From Cytophagales bacterium (GTDB taxonomy: Bacteria; Bacteroidota; Bacteroidia; Cytophagales; Cyclobacteriaceae): DNA of 64,000 nt. Location of the stretch: assembly GCA_022360055.1 (NCBI GenBank), contig JAKSDO010000006.1:36962-100961 (forward strand). Reading direction: 5' to 3'. A program made the position numbers and the translations under genes. Position 1 is the first letter of the stretch. Each line of letters begins with the position of its first letter. The notes below the pieces were generated by a model, which saw nothing but the letters and a program-made list of their open reading frames with translations, had not been told where the DNA came from and did not search any database. Below, in pieces: positions 26,533-37,213 of this stretch.

Positions 26533-27822
26533 ATGAGATACACACCTGCAAACAAAAATTTATACATAGAAAATAGAAAGAAATTTTCTTCGCATTTGCT
26601 TCCAGATTCGATAGCGATCTTTAATTCAAACGATATTATGCCGTCCAGCGCCGATGGTGTTATGCCTTTCGTACAACAAACGGATTTGTTTTATTTAAGT
26701 GGAATTGATCAGGAGGAAAGTCTATTACTAATTTTTCCCGGAGCTGATGAAAAACACCATAGAGAAATCCTGTTTTTGAAGGAAACAAGTGAAGAAATAG
26801 CGATTTGGGAAGGGCATAAATATACAAAGGAAGAAGCAAAAGGACTTTCCGGGATAAAATCTGTTTACTGGTTGTCCCAGTTTAAGGAGATTTTCAATAC
26901 CCTGGTGGTCCGGGCCGAAAATATATATCTGAATTCGAATGAGCACCTCCGGGCAAAGAACGAGGTGGAAACGAGGGATACGAGGTTTGCCAAATGGTGC
27001 AGGGAAAATTATCGATTGCATAATTACGAAAGGTCACAACCTATTCTGCACAGGATCCGGACCGTAAAATCGAAATACGAAATTGAACAAATTAAAGAAG
27101 CCATTCGCATTACCGAGTTGGGTTTTAGGCGTGTCCTGAAGTTTATAAAGCCGGATGTGACGGAATACCAGATTGAAGCCGAATTGATTCACGAGTTTAT
27201 CTCGAACCGGAGCCGTAGATTTGCTTTTCAACCGATTATTGCCTCTGGCCTTAATGCTTGTGTGCTTCATTATGTAGAGAATAAGGATCGCTGTAAAAAC
27301 GGGGATTTGGTTTTAATGGATATTGGTGCCGAATATGGCAATTACAATGCCGATCTTACCCGGTGCGTGCCTGTGAACGGGCGATTTACAAAAAGGCAAA
27401 AATCAATCTACAACGCTGTGTTGCGGGTACAGCGTGAAGCAATGTCAATGCTCAGACCGGGAAATAAAATACCCGAATATCATAAAGAGGTAGGGAAAAT
27501 TATGGAAAGCGAATTGATCGGGCTTGGGCTTTTAAGTAAAACCGACATTAAAAATCAGGATCCCGCAAGACCTGCGTATAAAAACTATTTTATGCACGGC
27601 ACATCGCACCATTTAGGACTGGATGTGCATGATTATGGCTATCCGCAAATGGAAATGGCCGAAGGCATGGTGTTTACGGTTGAACCTGGCATTTATATTC
27701 GAGAAGAGAAAATAGGAATACGACTGGAGAATGATGTTGTTATTCGCAAGACGCATACCGAAGATCTTATGAAAAACATCCCCATTGAAGCAGATGAAAT
27801 TGAGAACATCATGCACGCATAG
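26533..27822 (+). CDS. pepP: Xaa-Pro aminopeptidase (M24B, aminopeptidase P)
   Basis: 429 residues, normal for the family. Residues 1-150 form the AMP_N domain (QQTDLFYLSGIDQEESLLL). The pita-bread catalytic domain has all five metal ligands: Asp in LMDIGAEYG, Asp in NADLTRC, His in FMHGTSHHLGLDVHD, Glu in FTVEPGIYI and Glu in RLENDVVI. It removes N-terminal residues ahead of proline and binds two Mn/Co ions; no signal peptide, so cytosolic. It is monocistronic and sits 66 bp after an orphan terminator. It converges with the TerB-like gene. Confidence 0.93.
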   Translation: MRYTPANKNLYIENRKKFSSHLLPDSIAIFNSNDIMPSSADGVMPFVQQTDLFYLSGIDQEESLLLIFPGADEKHHREILFLKETSEEIAIWEGHKYTKEEAKGLSGIKSVYWLSQFKEIFNTLVVRAENIYLNSNEHLRAKNEVETRDTRFAKWCRENYRLHNYERSQPILHRIRTVKSKYEIEQIKEAIRITELGFRRVLKFIKPDVTEYQIEAELIHEFISNRSRRFAFQPIIASGLNACVLHYVENKDRCKNGDLVLMDIGAEYGNYNADLTRCVPVNGRFTKRQKSIYNAVLRVQREAMSMLRPGNKIPEYHKEVGKIMESELIGLGLLSKTDIKNQDPARPAYKNYFMHGTSHHLGLDVHDYGYPQMEMAEGMVFTVEPGIYIREEKIGIRLENDVVIRKTHTEDLMKNIPIEADEIENIMHA

Positions 27823-27848
27823 AAAAGGAACAGGGAAGCAGCGTCCCG

Positions 27849-28241
27849 TCAAACTCTATATTTACTTACCTTTTCTTTTAGCATCTCACGATCGGCGGTA
27901 ATACTTGGATCGCTGTAAATGTTTTTTGACAGTTCCGAAACGACTTTCCTTTTATACCCCAGCTTTTCAGCAATATTCTCACAAAATACGATCTCCGATT
28001 TAAATACCTGACCATCGATTTTCATCACCTGAATGACCATGTACAAATATTCAAACCGCTCGTCCTCGGTTAAATTTTCGAAATCCGTGATTGGCGCCGG
28101 TTTATTCAACAGCTCTTTTATTTCATCATCATCAATATTATTGACTTTTGCAATATGCTCGATGAGCTTTCGCTCCTTGCCGGCGAGAAATCCATCGATC
28201 GTAGCGAGCTGAATCAAAATGTTTAATTGTTCTTTAATCAT
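27849..28241 (-). CDS. TerB-like domain protein
   Basis: 131 residues from the ATG at 28241 (a TTG five codons upstream at 28256 is also possible). The sequence is all-helical with acidic loops: LNILIQLATIDGFLAGKERK and YLYMVIQVMKIDGQVFKSE are the paired helix-DG-helix units of the TerB/DjlA-N fold. TerB-like proteins are cytosolic, bind metal in some tellurite-resistance systems and in others are structural add-ons. There are no ter partners nearby, so no tellurite role is claimed. Confidence 0.7.
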   Translation of the reverse strand: MIKEQLNILIQLATIDGFLAGKERKLIEHIAKVNNIDDDEIKELLNKPAPITDFENLTEDERFEYLYMVIQVMKIDGQVFKSEIVFCENIAEKLGYKRKVVSELSKNIYSDPSITADREMLKEKVSKYRV

Positions 28242-28398
28242 CTCTGGTTTCTTCAATAAAAAATAGTGTCTCCTGATCCAAATTTAAGAATTAATATGAT
28301 TTCTCGCGTTCCCGGATTGGCACGTGTCGGGACTTACATGTAATATTTGTATAGATTTAACACCAAATTCATCAATTAGTTACAAGTCTAAAGCTCAA

Positions 28399-29172
28399 TT
28401 ATGACTTTAACTCGAAACTAAAATTCTTTTCTGAAATGACTTCTTTGTTTTCGTTATAGGATACTTCCCTAAATGAAAGCATATGATCATAATCCAGAAG
28501 TAATGCCGTCGAACACCTGGTTCCGTAGCCTTTCATGGAAATAAAGACAGGTGAAAGTTTTTTTTCAAGATGAAACGAAATTCCTGTATTTGGCAAAGCA
28601 TTATCCGGGGCATAGGTTTCATTTTTTAACATTTCTATTAAATCCGCCAGGTCAATAGAACCGGCTTCAAGAATTTTTCCCAGGTTCTTTTTTCCTGTTG
28701 CTACTTTGGGCCAATTGGTGTCCAACAAATGATTGCTAAGCCCATGAACGCCATCGGATATTTTGGTTGTTTCATTCGAGATATTGGAATAATGGTAAAG
28801 TGATCTCAGTCCGTTATCGCTCAGTAAAATATTGAAACCATTGTAATTTTGTTTTTCCTCTGAGATTTGAGAAATAAATGAACGGACGTTTGTCGCTCCC
28901 AACAGAAAATTTTTTGAAAGCGTTCCCCTGGAGCTGGTATTGGTTCGGTTTAAGCCGGGGTCGCGGTAATTTGTAATCGCTGTAAACCTACCGCTCTTCG
29001 AAATCCCCAGCCAGGTTCCATTCGATAATTTGTCCCTGCCGGCAAGTATGTTTTTGTGCTCTTCCCAAAAATCAGCCTCTACCGTGGGCCTGTTGAAAAA
29101 TTCGTCCCGGTTGGCGGCCAGGATAAGTTTATACCGGGGATGCTTATTAAGGGCGAGGATTATCAGACACAT
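28399..29172 (-). CDS. NRDE (TANGO2) family protein
   Basis: 257 residues beginning MCLIILALNKHPRYKLILAA and then NRDEFFNRPT, the motif that names the family. Further landmarks are GTWLGISKSGRFTAITNYRD, GLSNHLLDTNWPK and a C-terminal GYGTRCSTALLL. The Cys2 after the initiator Met suggests an N-terminal nucleophile fold as in Ntn hydrolases, but no substrate is known; the eukaryotic member TANGO2 has been linked to Golgi and heme or lipid metabolism. Cytosolic, single-gene unit. Confidence 0.9.
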   Translation of the reverse strand: MCLIILALNKHPRYKLILAANRDEFFNRPTVEADFWEEHKNILAGRDKLSNGTWLGISKSGRFTAITNYRDPGLNRTNTSSRGTLSKNFLLGATNVRSFISQISEEKQNYNGFNILLSDNGLRSLYHYSNISNETTKISDGVHGLSNHLLDTNWPKVATGKKNLGKILEAGSIDLADLIEMLKNETYAPDNALPNTGISFHLEKKLSPVFISMKGYGTRCSTALLLDYDHMLSFREVSYNENKEVISEKNFSFELKS

Positions 29173-29277
29173 AGGCTCAATTTAGTGGAATTCTTGTAGC
29201 GATTAATATTTCGTTTGCTTTATTTACGTTAAGAATAAATAATTATCTTTTCAATTGTAAAGCATATAGAGATAAAG

Positions 29278-29529
29278 ATGTTTAATTTTTTTAAAAACAA
29301 AAGAAAGGCCAAGGAAAGTGCGCACCAACTGATGGATATAAATGGAGATGTCATCCGGGAAGGGGACAGGGTATACTCGTATCGATATGAATTAGGCGAT
29401 TGTATCATTGTCAGCGGAGAACACGGATTGGACTATGAGTCCATTGAAACCAAAAAAAGAGTCAATTGGACATTGATGATCGATGCAGCTACCGAAAGGC
29501 AAAAGGTCCGAAAATTAACCGGACAGTGA
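29278..29529 (+). CDS. Small conserved-looking protein, unknown
   Basis: 83 residues. A basic N-terminus (MFNFFKNKRKAKES) is followed by a compact beta-rich part (DVIREGDRVYSYRYELGDC, then IETKKRVNWTLMIDAATER) resembling small SH3-like or KOW-type barrels, but this is only shape. No signal peptide or membrane helix. It stands alone between the NRDE gene and a structured gap before gmd. Confidence 0.55.
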   Translation: MFNFFKNKRKAKESAHQLMDINGDVIREGDRVYSYRYELGDCIIVSGEHGLDYESIETKKRVNWTLMIDAATERQKVRKLTGQ

Positions 29530-29834
29530 GCTTCTAACGCAATTTGCTCAAGTTGCACGTTTATTTTAAGTGATTTATTGTCTGCGCTTGTTTAATCCCA
29601 TTTTTCTGAACTTCTAAAAATGCGCAGTACGCGTTTTTTGGTATACACTGCGTTTCCCCCTGATTCCTCGCCCCGGGGAAGCAAGCGATTTTACGCAGAA
29701 AACAAGGCCGTAAACCCGGGCTGTCAAACCTCAGCCAAATGGATTTGACATGGCGTTTACGAAACTTGAGCGAGTTCCTTTTTATTAACGCGATCATTTC
29801 ATTAGTTTGAGCGATTAATCTACCGAAATAACAT
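29530..29834. other. Gap with nested inverted repeats
   Basis: The gene-free stretch holds two complex palindromes. At 29648-29698 CTGCGT/ACGCAG encloses TTCCCC/GGGGAA, with the palindrome CCCCGGGG inside. At 29710-29760 GTAAAC/GTTTAC encloses GTCAAA/TTTGAC around a 15-nt loop. No T run follows either. They could be a structured RNA, a leader or protein-binding sites. Confidence 0.4.
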
Positions 29835-29865
29835 TTGCGACTTAGTGTTTATTGTATTAGATTTG
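29834..29865 (+). promoter_or_regulatory. Bacteroidota-type promoter for gmd-fcl
   Basis: TTTG at 29834-29837 and TAGATTTG at 29858-29865 are separated by 20 nt, matching the primary Bacteroidota promoter (-33 TTTG, -7 TAnnTTTG). Transcription would begin near 29872, about 40 nt before the gmd start. Confidence 0.6.
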
Positions 29866-29910
29866 TCGATTATATAAATATATCAAGTTAGAATTGCACT
29901 TAAATTAGAC

Positions 29911-31023
29911 ATGAAAAAAGCTTTAATTACTGGAATTACCGGGCAGGACGGGGCATATCTCACCGAACTGCTTTTGGAAAAAGGCTATGAAGTACACGGG
30001 ATTAAGAGACGAAGCTCTCTATTTAATACCGACAGAATAGATCATTTGTACCAGGACCCACATGAAAAAGGAGTAAAACTGAAACTTCACTATGGTGATT
30101 TGACGGACTCCGGGAATATAATTCGGATCATACAGGAAATTCAGCCGGATGAAATCTACAACCTGGGGGCCATGTCGCACGTGAAAGTAAGTTTCGATAC
30201 TCCGGAATATACTGCAAATGTAGACGGATTGGGTACGCTCAGGATTCTGGAAGCCGTCCGCTTATTGGGACTCATTGAGAAAACGAGAATTTACCAGGCT
30301 TCCACATCGGAGCTGTACGGCCTGGTGCAGCAGGTCCCGCAAAGTGAGGAAACTCCTTTTTATCCAAGATCTCCATATGCTGTGGCCAAACTATACGGTT
30401 ATTGGATTACAAAAAATTATAGGGAGGCCTACGATATGTATGCGTGTAATGGCATATTGTTCAATCATGAATCCCCCTTGCGCGGCGAGACATTTGTGAC
30501 CAGAAAGATCACGCGCGGTGTGGCGCGAATTGCTCTTGGTTTACAAGAGATCCTGTATCTGGGCAACATCGATGCCAAGCGTGATTGGGGCCATGCAATA
30601 GATTATGTAAATGCCATGTGGCTGATACTTCAGCAGGACGAAGCAGAGGATTTTGTGATTGCTACCGGAGTAACAACAACCGTTCGGGAATTTGTCGAAA
30701 TGAGTTTTAACGAGCTGGGGATCGAGATTGAATTCGAAGGAAAGGAAGTCGATGAAGTAGCAAGGATCACAAAGTGCAACAATGCGGAGTTTAAGTTAAA
30801 ACCCGGACAGATCGTAATGAAAATTGACCCCCGTTACTATCGGCCTACCGAGGTAGACCTGCTGATCGGCGACCCTTCCAGGGCAAAGGAAAAACTTGGA
30901 TGGGAGCTGAAATACGATCTTAAAGGCCTGGTCCGGGATATGGTAAGCGCAGATATTGAGCTGTTCAGGCGCGATAAGTTTTTATTGAAAGGAGGACATA
31001 AGGTATTCAACTATCATGAATAA
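29911..31023 (+). CDS. gmd: GDP-mannose 4,6-dehydratase
   Basis: 370 residues. The Rossmann loop [20 protein letters not shown], the [19 protein letters not shown] segment, STSELYG (catalytic Ser/Thr and Glu region), and [15 protein letters not shown] with the catalytic Tyr-x3-Lys are all diagnostic of Gmd. It converts GDP-D-mannose to GDP-4-keto-6-deoxymannose using NADP, in the cytosol. The gene overlaps fcl by 8 bp, so the two work as a GDP-L-fucose pair. A good promoter lies at 29834-29865. Confidence 0.95.
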   Translation: MKKALITGITGQDGAYLTELLLEKGYEVHGIKRRSSLFNTDRIDHLYQDPHEKGVKLKLHYGDLTDSGNIIRIIQEIQPDEIYNLGAMSHVKVSFDTPEYTANVDGLGTLRILEAVRLLGLIEKTRIYQASTSELYGLVQQVPQSEETPFYPRSPYAVAKLYGYWITKNYREAYDMYACNGILFNHESPLRGETFVTRKITRGVARIALGLQEILYLGNIDAKRDWGHAIDYVNAMWLILQQDEAEDFVIATGVTTTVREFVEMSFNELGIEIEFEGKEVDEVARITKCNNAEFKLKPGQIVMKIDPRYYRPTEVDLLIGDPSRAKEKLGWELKYDLKGLVRDMVSADIELFRRDKFLLKGGHKVFNYHE

Positions 31024-31966
31024 ATCGGATAAGATATACATTGCCGGACATCGGGGGATGGTTGGTTCCGCCATCCACAGAAAGCTGAAGGCGGAAGGAT
31101 TTCAAAATTTCGTTGTGCGAGAAATGCGCGAACTGGACCTGCGGTCCCAACGGGCCGTGTCTGAATTCTTTAAAGAAGAGAAGCCGGATTATGTATTTCT
31201 GGCGGCGGCCAAAGTGGGGGGGATCATCGCCAACAACACGTATCGCGCCGAGTTCTTATACGACAATTTGATGATCCAAAACAACATTATCCACCAATCG
31301 TACGTGCACGGTGTGAAAAAGCTATTGTTTCTGGGGAGTTCCTGTATCTATCCCAAATTAGCTCCCCAGCCGCTCCGGGAGGATGCATTGCTTACAGGTC
31401 TGCTGGAACCGACAAACGAGCCTTACGCCATAGCAAAAATTGCCGGAATAAAGATGTGCGACGCTTACAGGGATCAGTATGGCTGTGATTTTATCTCTGT
31501 TATGCCAACCAATCTTTACGGGCCAAACGATAATTATGACCTTAAGAATTCGCATGTGCTGCCGGCTTTAATCCGAAAGTTTCACGAAGCAAAGCTCGAC
31601 AAGGCACCAACGGTTGAGATTTGGGGAACCGGCAGTCCGAAAAGAGAATTTATGCATGTGGATGATTTGGCTGCGGCATGTTATTTTTTGATGCAAAACT
31701 ATAGCGAACCGGGCCTGGTAAATATTGGTGTCGGTAAAGATGTATCCATAAAAGAATTAGCGCTTCTGATCAAGAAAATTGTTGGCTTCGAAGGTGAGCT
31801 GACCTTTGATACTTCAAAGCCCGACGGAACTCCGCGCAAACTTATGGATGTATCAAAGCTGGAGCAACTGGGATTTAAATACAGTATTGAACTGGAGGAT
31901 GGGATCCGATCGGTTTATGAGGTTTATCTGGAAAAGCAAAAACCCATCGCTGAGCAAGGAAGTTAA
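31016..31966 (+). CDS. fcl: GDP-L-fucose synthase
   Basis: 316 residues. [18 protein letters not shown] is the dinucleotide-binding start of Fcl; [15 protein letters not shown] and [19 protein letters not shown] give the Ser and Tyr-x3-Lys catalytic residues; [13 protein letters not shown] is also conserved. It epimerises and reduces GDP-4-keto-6-deoxymannose to GDP-L-fucose with NADPH. Coupled to gmd by overlap. The product feeds fucosylated surface glycans, plausibly including those of the 0.4-9.8 kb cluster, though that link is inference. Confidence 0.95.
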   Translation: MNKSDKIYIAGHRGMVGSAIHRKLKAEGFQNFVVREMRELDLRSQRAVSEFFKEEKPDYVFLAAAKVGGIIANNTYRAEFLYDNLMIQNNIIHQSYVHGVKKLLFLGSSCIYPKLAPQPLREDALLTGLLEPTNEPYAIAKIAGIKMCDAYRDQYGCDFISVMPTNLYGPNDNYDLKNSHVLPALIRKFHEAKLDKAPTVEIWGTGSPKREFMHVDDLAAACYFLMQNYSEPGLVNIGVGKDVSIKELALLIKKIVGFEGELTFDTSKPDGTPRKLMDVSKLEQLGFKYSIELEDGIRSVYEVYLEKQKPIAEQGS

Positions 31967-32382
31967 ATCAAACCCCAAAATATCAGGATTTGAGCTGCCC
32001 CGGCATTTCAACAATCCACTGTTAACCTGCACATAGGTACGAGGTCCCGAATAAATCGGGATGAGGCCCGGTTTCGATGCGGAGCTTTCACTCGGTACTA
32101 AATAAATGTTAGGTTCGAAAAACGTTTTCCTTAACTCCGATGGGTTATTTCTTTTATTTCCAATCTTTCAAATTAAGATTCAAAGCACTTCCTGTTTGAT
32201 CTTTGGAACTGCAAATATAATAGAAACTCTTATAATTTATGAACGAAGGTTCGACAAATCCGTACGGAAAAACCGTTAATCAACGGCGATTTGTTGCCAA
32301 CTTGTAAAACAATTTTTTTGAGCTGCCTGTCTTCAGGCGCAGCAGGTCCCGCACATGTTCCGGGGATACAAAAAATGCTCTG
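31967..32382. other. Intergenic gap between fcl and groL
   Basis: About 415 bp between convergent genes. It contains a 5-bp hairpin CCCGA-ATAAA-TCGGG at 32046-32060, similar in wording to pieces of the dispersed repeats near 43.5 and 54.8 kb. No credible gene was seen; short frames on the minus strand have no motif. Confidence 0.4.
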
Positions 32383-32420
32383 AAATGAAAAAAGCCTCAT
32401 GTAGAGGCCTTTTTCATTTA
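32383..32420 (-). terminator. Terminator of groSL
   Basis: On the minus strand AAATGAAAAAGGCCTC pairs with GAGGCTTTTTTCATTT across TACAT, with one bulged base, and ends in a T run. It lies about 20 bp after the groL stop. Confidence 0.7.
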
Positions 32421-32438
32421 TATCCAATCGGGCGATGA

Positions 32439-34088
<1,650 letters not shown>

Positions 34089-34107
34089 TTATTGTTTAAG
34101 TTTTTTT

Positions 34108-34386
34108 CTAAATGATTGCCAAAATATCTGATTCCCTCATCATCAAATAGTCTTTCCCATCAACATTAATTTCCGTGCCCGAATACTTGCCATAAAGCAC
34201 GGAATCTCCAACTTTAACAGTCAACGGTTCATCCTTTTTGCCATTTCCAACTGCAACAATCAACCCTTTTTGTGGTTTTTCTTTTGCAGTATCGGGGATA
34301 ATAATTCCAGAAGCGGTTTTTTCTTCAGCTTCTGCAGGTTCTACCAGAACTCGGTCTGCTAGTGGTTTGATATTTACTTTCGCCAT
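34108..34386 (-). CDS. groS: Co-chaperonin GroES (Hsp10)
   Basis: 92 residues. [20 protein letters not shown], the mobile loop region [16 protein letters not shown], and [19 protein letters not shown] with a final [10 protein letters not shown] are standard GroES features. It caps GroEL as a heptamer. First gene of groSL; its upstream gap (34387-34604) is shared with a divergent gene of unknown function. Confidence 0.98.
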   Translation of the reverse strand: MAKVNIKPLADRVLVEPAEAEEKTASGIIIPDTAKEKPQKGLIVAVGNGKKDEPLTVKVGDSVLYGKYSGTEINVDGKDYLMMRESDILAII

Positions 34387-34559
34387 TTTACTATAAAAAT
34401 TTTAGGTTTGTTTAAAATCTGTCATTCACATAACATTTTATGTGCCAATTTGAAAATGGCATATATTTAGCGGGAAAGCCTGCCAATTTTGCATGTCTCC
34501 CGAACTTCCCAACGACTCTGTAGGATTAATGAATTTCAATAATATTTGACATTGTTTAA

Positions 34560-34567
34560 TATATTTG
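34560..34567 (+). promoter_or_regulatory. -7 element candidate for the 34605 gene
   Basis: TATATTTG matches the Bacteroidota -7 consensus TAnnTTTG and lies 37 bp before the start codon. A correctly spaced -33 TTG is not present, so this is only half a promoter. Confidence 0.3.
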
Positions 34568-34604
34568 TTATAATATGTGCGATTTGGTAATAATTTTTTA
34601 AAAA

Positions 34605-35312
34605 ATGAGACATCTGGATAGAAATTGGTTAACCTCAGGATTGATTGATTTGGAATATAAAAAATATATTATGATGTCATACCTGCAGTTTGTTCAGGGC
34701 AAATTCTCTGTCAAAATGTTATATCCCCTTTTGGACGAGCTCGTATATCATTACCGATCTTTGAAAGAATTGGAGACCGAAAAGCAATCCATTCAGCAAT
34801 CTTTTCCAAAGCAAATCTCTAATATTGATGTGGAGGAGATGAAAATCAATTATAAGAAGACCGTATCCGACCCGGATTGGATCTCCCGGTTGGATGAAAT
34901 AATAGATTTGGCCCTGGCGTCTTTTGTTGAGAAAATAAATTTTGGAAATGAAATTGTTGAAGAAATCATTTCTTCCATTACGATTCATCCGGTAGGAATT
35001 GTTCCCATCTACAAGAATGATGGCTACTTGTTTATCTCATCTTCAAAATCAAAAATCATCCGGATCTATAAATATCTTATAAGTCCGTTGAAAGGAATAG
35101 ATCACAATGAGCAAATAAGAATAGCGCAGGTAGGAATGAAGAAAAGATCCATAGCGATTTCATATCTGCAGATAAAAAAACAACTGATCAGATCGGACAA
35201 AAAAATGCCGAATCCCGCGACATATTCCATTCATTGCAAAGAGAAAATACCATTTAATGCGGCGTATTTGCCGATTGCCAAGAATTTGCTGTTAGATCAA
35301 ATCGCAGCTTAA
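34605..35312 (+). CDS. Conserved-looking cytosolic protein, unknown
   Basis: 235 residues with no signal peptide or membrane helix. The N-terminal third is helical (NWLTSGLIDLEYKKYIMMSY, VKMLYPLLDELVYHYRSL), then a linker, then a beta-containing part (VGIVPIYKNDGYLFISSS, IRIYKYLISPL) and a C-terminal YSIHCKEKIPFNAAYLPIAK. No known family was recognised. It is transcribed against its neighbours and sits between secG and groS, which in many Bacteroidota stand next to each other in one direction. A link to protein export or folding is only positional. Confidence 0.7.
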   Translation: MRHLDRNWLTSGLIDLEYKKYIMMSYLQFVQGKFSVKMLYPLLDELVYHYRSLKELETEKQSIQQSFPKQISNIDVEEMKINYKKTVSDPDWISRLDEIIDLALASFVEKINFGNEIVEEIISSITIHPVGIVPIYKNDGYLFISSSKSKIIRIYKYLISPLKGIDHNEQIRIAQVGMKKRSIAISYLQIKKQLIRSDKKMPNPATYSIHCKEKIPFNAAYLPIAKNLLLDQIAA

Positions 35313-35322
35313 GAGGAATTTG

Positions 35323-35715
35323 TTATTGCTCATCGCTCTCTTCCATCAAACCCTCCAGGCCGGTATCATCTGCCGACGTTCCCGCTTCAGTGCCTTCAAT
35401 AGGTAAGGGAGTGCTTGAGGGGGGCAATATGGTTTGTTCTTCCGCCCGCTCGAGCGTAGAGCTGTTTAACCCGGAGCCCTCTACATTGTCCTGCATAAAA
35501 ATGTGCGTGGATAAACTCAATCCCAAGAGTGCCATCGCCAGACCCCAGGTCATTTTTTCCAGAAGATCTCCCGTTCTTTTTACACCCATGACCTGACTGG
35601 TTCCTCCCCCGCCAAATTGACTGGACAGTCCGCCTCCTTTTGAATTTTGAGCTAAAACAACTAAAATCAGAAGCAATGATGCTATGATTATAAGTGTAAT
35701 AATAAACGTAAACAT
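35323..35715 (-). CDS. secG: Protein translocase subunit SecG
   Basis: 130 residues. Two membrane helices flank the family loop: a first helix (LIIIASLLLILVVLAQNSKG), the GGGLSSQFGGGG loop, a TRTGDLLEKMTW-like segment (KRTGDLLEKMTW) and a second helix (LAMALLGLSLS). SecG is the small SecYEG subunit in the inner membrane that aids preprotein translocation. The C-terminal 45 residues are an acidic, Thr/Ser-rich tail, common in Bacteroidota. It follows the TPR gene by 4 bp. Confidence 0.93.
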   Translation of the reverse strand: MFTFIITLIIIASLLLILVVLAQNSKGGGLSSQFGGGGTSQVMGVKRTGDLLEKMTWGLAMALLGLSLSTHIFMQDNVEGSGLNSSTLERAEEQTILPPSSTPLPIEGTEAGTSADDTGLEGLMEESDEQ

Positions 35716-35719
35716 CTCC

Positions 35720-36673
35720 CTACTTTTTTATTTCTTCAATTCGAGCCGCAAAGTAAGCCTTTTTTTGCGGTAACTTCCAAATTAATCTTTTATAAATATC
35801 GACCGCACGATCTTTCTTTCCTTGTTTCAATAAGATTATTGCCAGATTCTCCGACACCAGATCGTCTCCGAACTTGGTGCTTTTTTCGGATAAATCTCTA
35901 TTGATTTCGCCCTGGGACCGCTCAATTTCCTTTTGAATGCTTCCGATGCTGGGTTGTTCTTCAATAAACTTCTCGATGATATCCTTTTGTTCCCGTTGTT
36001 TTTTCGAATTGCCTTCGGCAAGCGACCCTTTTTTTTCTTCGATTTCCTTCAAGAAAAAGACATTTACCTGGCTGTCGAGCATTTCGTCTTTTTCTAAAAT
36101 ATCATTCAGTTTTTTCTTCTTCGAATCGATTTTTTTTTGTTCTTCGGAATCCGGCTTTTTGTCCGTTTTGGAATTCTTTTTGCCGCTGTCCGGCTTTTTG
36201 TCCCTTTTCCTCTCCTTCACAGGCGGATCTTCAAGGGGCTTTTCCGGTGAATCGTTGAGTTCCAAAAACTGGAACTGCCTGCGCAGTGATTTTAATTTTT
36301 CCAGGTTCTTTAAGACTTCATCAAATATGGTAGCGCTTTCATTTTCACCCTCATGAGCAAGGATATCCGTCGTTTCTTCAAAATCGACAGAGGCCAGGTC
36401 CTGATAAGGCACCACTTCTTCTATGGATTCCAGGTATCCGCTTTCCTGGATTACTTTTTTTAACGATGATCGGTCGCTTGAATAAACGGCAGCTTTGGTC
36501 AAATATACACTTTTGTCTTCAGCGTTGATGTGAAATTTTATTTTTGCGCATAACACTCGAAGGTATTGAGCATATGGGAACCTCTCTATTTCACGGTCCA
36601 AAATGGCGATATCATCTTGCACCGCTTCCGAAGGGTTGTTAATAAGAAAATGTATTCTTTCTGGCTCTTCCAT
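35720..36673 (-). CDS. TPR-like protein of the lptE-secG operon
   Basis: 317 residues, cytosolic. Residues about 1-90 are helical (FLINNPSEAVQDDIAILDRE), the middle (about 145-240) is a long charged, Lys/Glu-rich stretch (KERKRDKKPDSGKKNSKTDK) and the last 50 residues form a TPR-like pair (LAIILLKQGKKDRAVDIYKR). The family is known only from its position between lptE and secG genes in Bacteroidota; the role is unknown. It is in the same minus-strand operon, with 4-bp spacing to secG and 9 bp to lptE. Confidence 0.75.
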   Translation of the reverse strand: MEEPERIHFLINNPSEAVQDDIAILDREIERFPYAQYLRVLCAKIKFHINAEDKSVYLTKAAVYSSDRSSLKKVIQESGYLESIEEVVPYQDLASVDFEETTDILAHEGENESATIFDEVLKNLEKLKSLRRQFQFLELNDSPEKPLEDPPVKERKRDKKPDSGKKNSKTDKKPDSEEQKKIDSKKKKLNDILEKDEMLDSQVNVFFLKEIEEKKGSLAEGNSKKQREQKDIIEKFIEEQPSIGSIQKEIERSQGEINRDLSEKSTKFGDDLVSENLAIILLKQGKKDRAVDIYKRLIWKLPQKKAYFAARIEEIKK

Positions 36674-36682
36674 GTTGCGTTT

Positions 36683-37213
36683 CTACCAGTTAGCAACCGA
36701 TGCGTTAAAAATATCCAAAATAATGGCATCGTATATTTCTTCTACCAAAGAAGCTTCGATGCTGTTAAAATCTTGTTTTTCAGGATCATAATCCAAAAAA
36801 AAGGAAAAGTTCTGACCTTCAAAATCATAACTGTCGTCTTGTGTATTCAGGTATGTAACTTTTACCGTGATTGTCAATCTTTGAAGAGCGGCGATATCGG
36901 CATCCTCAAAATTCTGGCTTCCGGATGCCCTGGGGGCCATGGGAGACAAACGGTATCCGACAATGCTGCCTTCCAACTGAAGATCTCCTTCATTATCTAT
37001 TATTGTCAGGCTGGTGTTTTGCTGATAATAATCGCGGATCTTTTCGGAGAATAGCTGACTGAGGTTTGGCGGCCCGGTGCCCACTTCATCGTAAAACGTT
37101 TGAATGGATATTGTTTTTATGTCAGGAGATATGTTTGCTCCGGTAAAAGAGTAAACTCCGCAAGCCGTAATTGTTATTACCGAGTAAGAAAATATGAGCA
37201 ATCGTCTAATCAT
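36683..37213 (-). CDS. lptE: LptE-family LPS assembly lipoprotein
   Basis: 176 residues from the ATG at 37213; a longer frame upstream would put 22 extra residues before the signal peptide and is rejected. MIRRLLIFSYSVITITACGV is a lipoprotein signal (Cys18). SFTGANISPDIKTISIQTF and LSQLFSEKIRDYYQQNTSL are LptE-like landmarks. LptE plugs the LptD barrel that inserts LPS in the outer membrane. The start overlaps the stop of the sigma54-activator gene by 8 bp. Confidence 0.85.
   Translation of the reverse strand: MIRRLLIFSYSVITITACGVYSFTGANISPDIKTISIQTFYDEVGTGPPNLSQLFSEKIRDYYQQNTSLTIIDNEGDLQLEGSIVGYRLSPMAPRASGSQNFEDADIAALQRLTITVKVTYLNTQDDSYDFEGQNFSFFLDYDPEKQDFNSIEASLVEEIYDAIILDIFNASVANW

Noticed and set aside
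34387..34604. CIRCE heat-shock operator upstream of groS
   Set aside because: The TTAGCACTC/GAGTGCTAA inverted repeat was looked for and not found.
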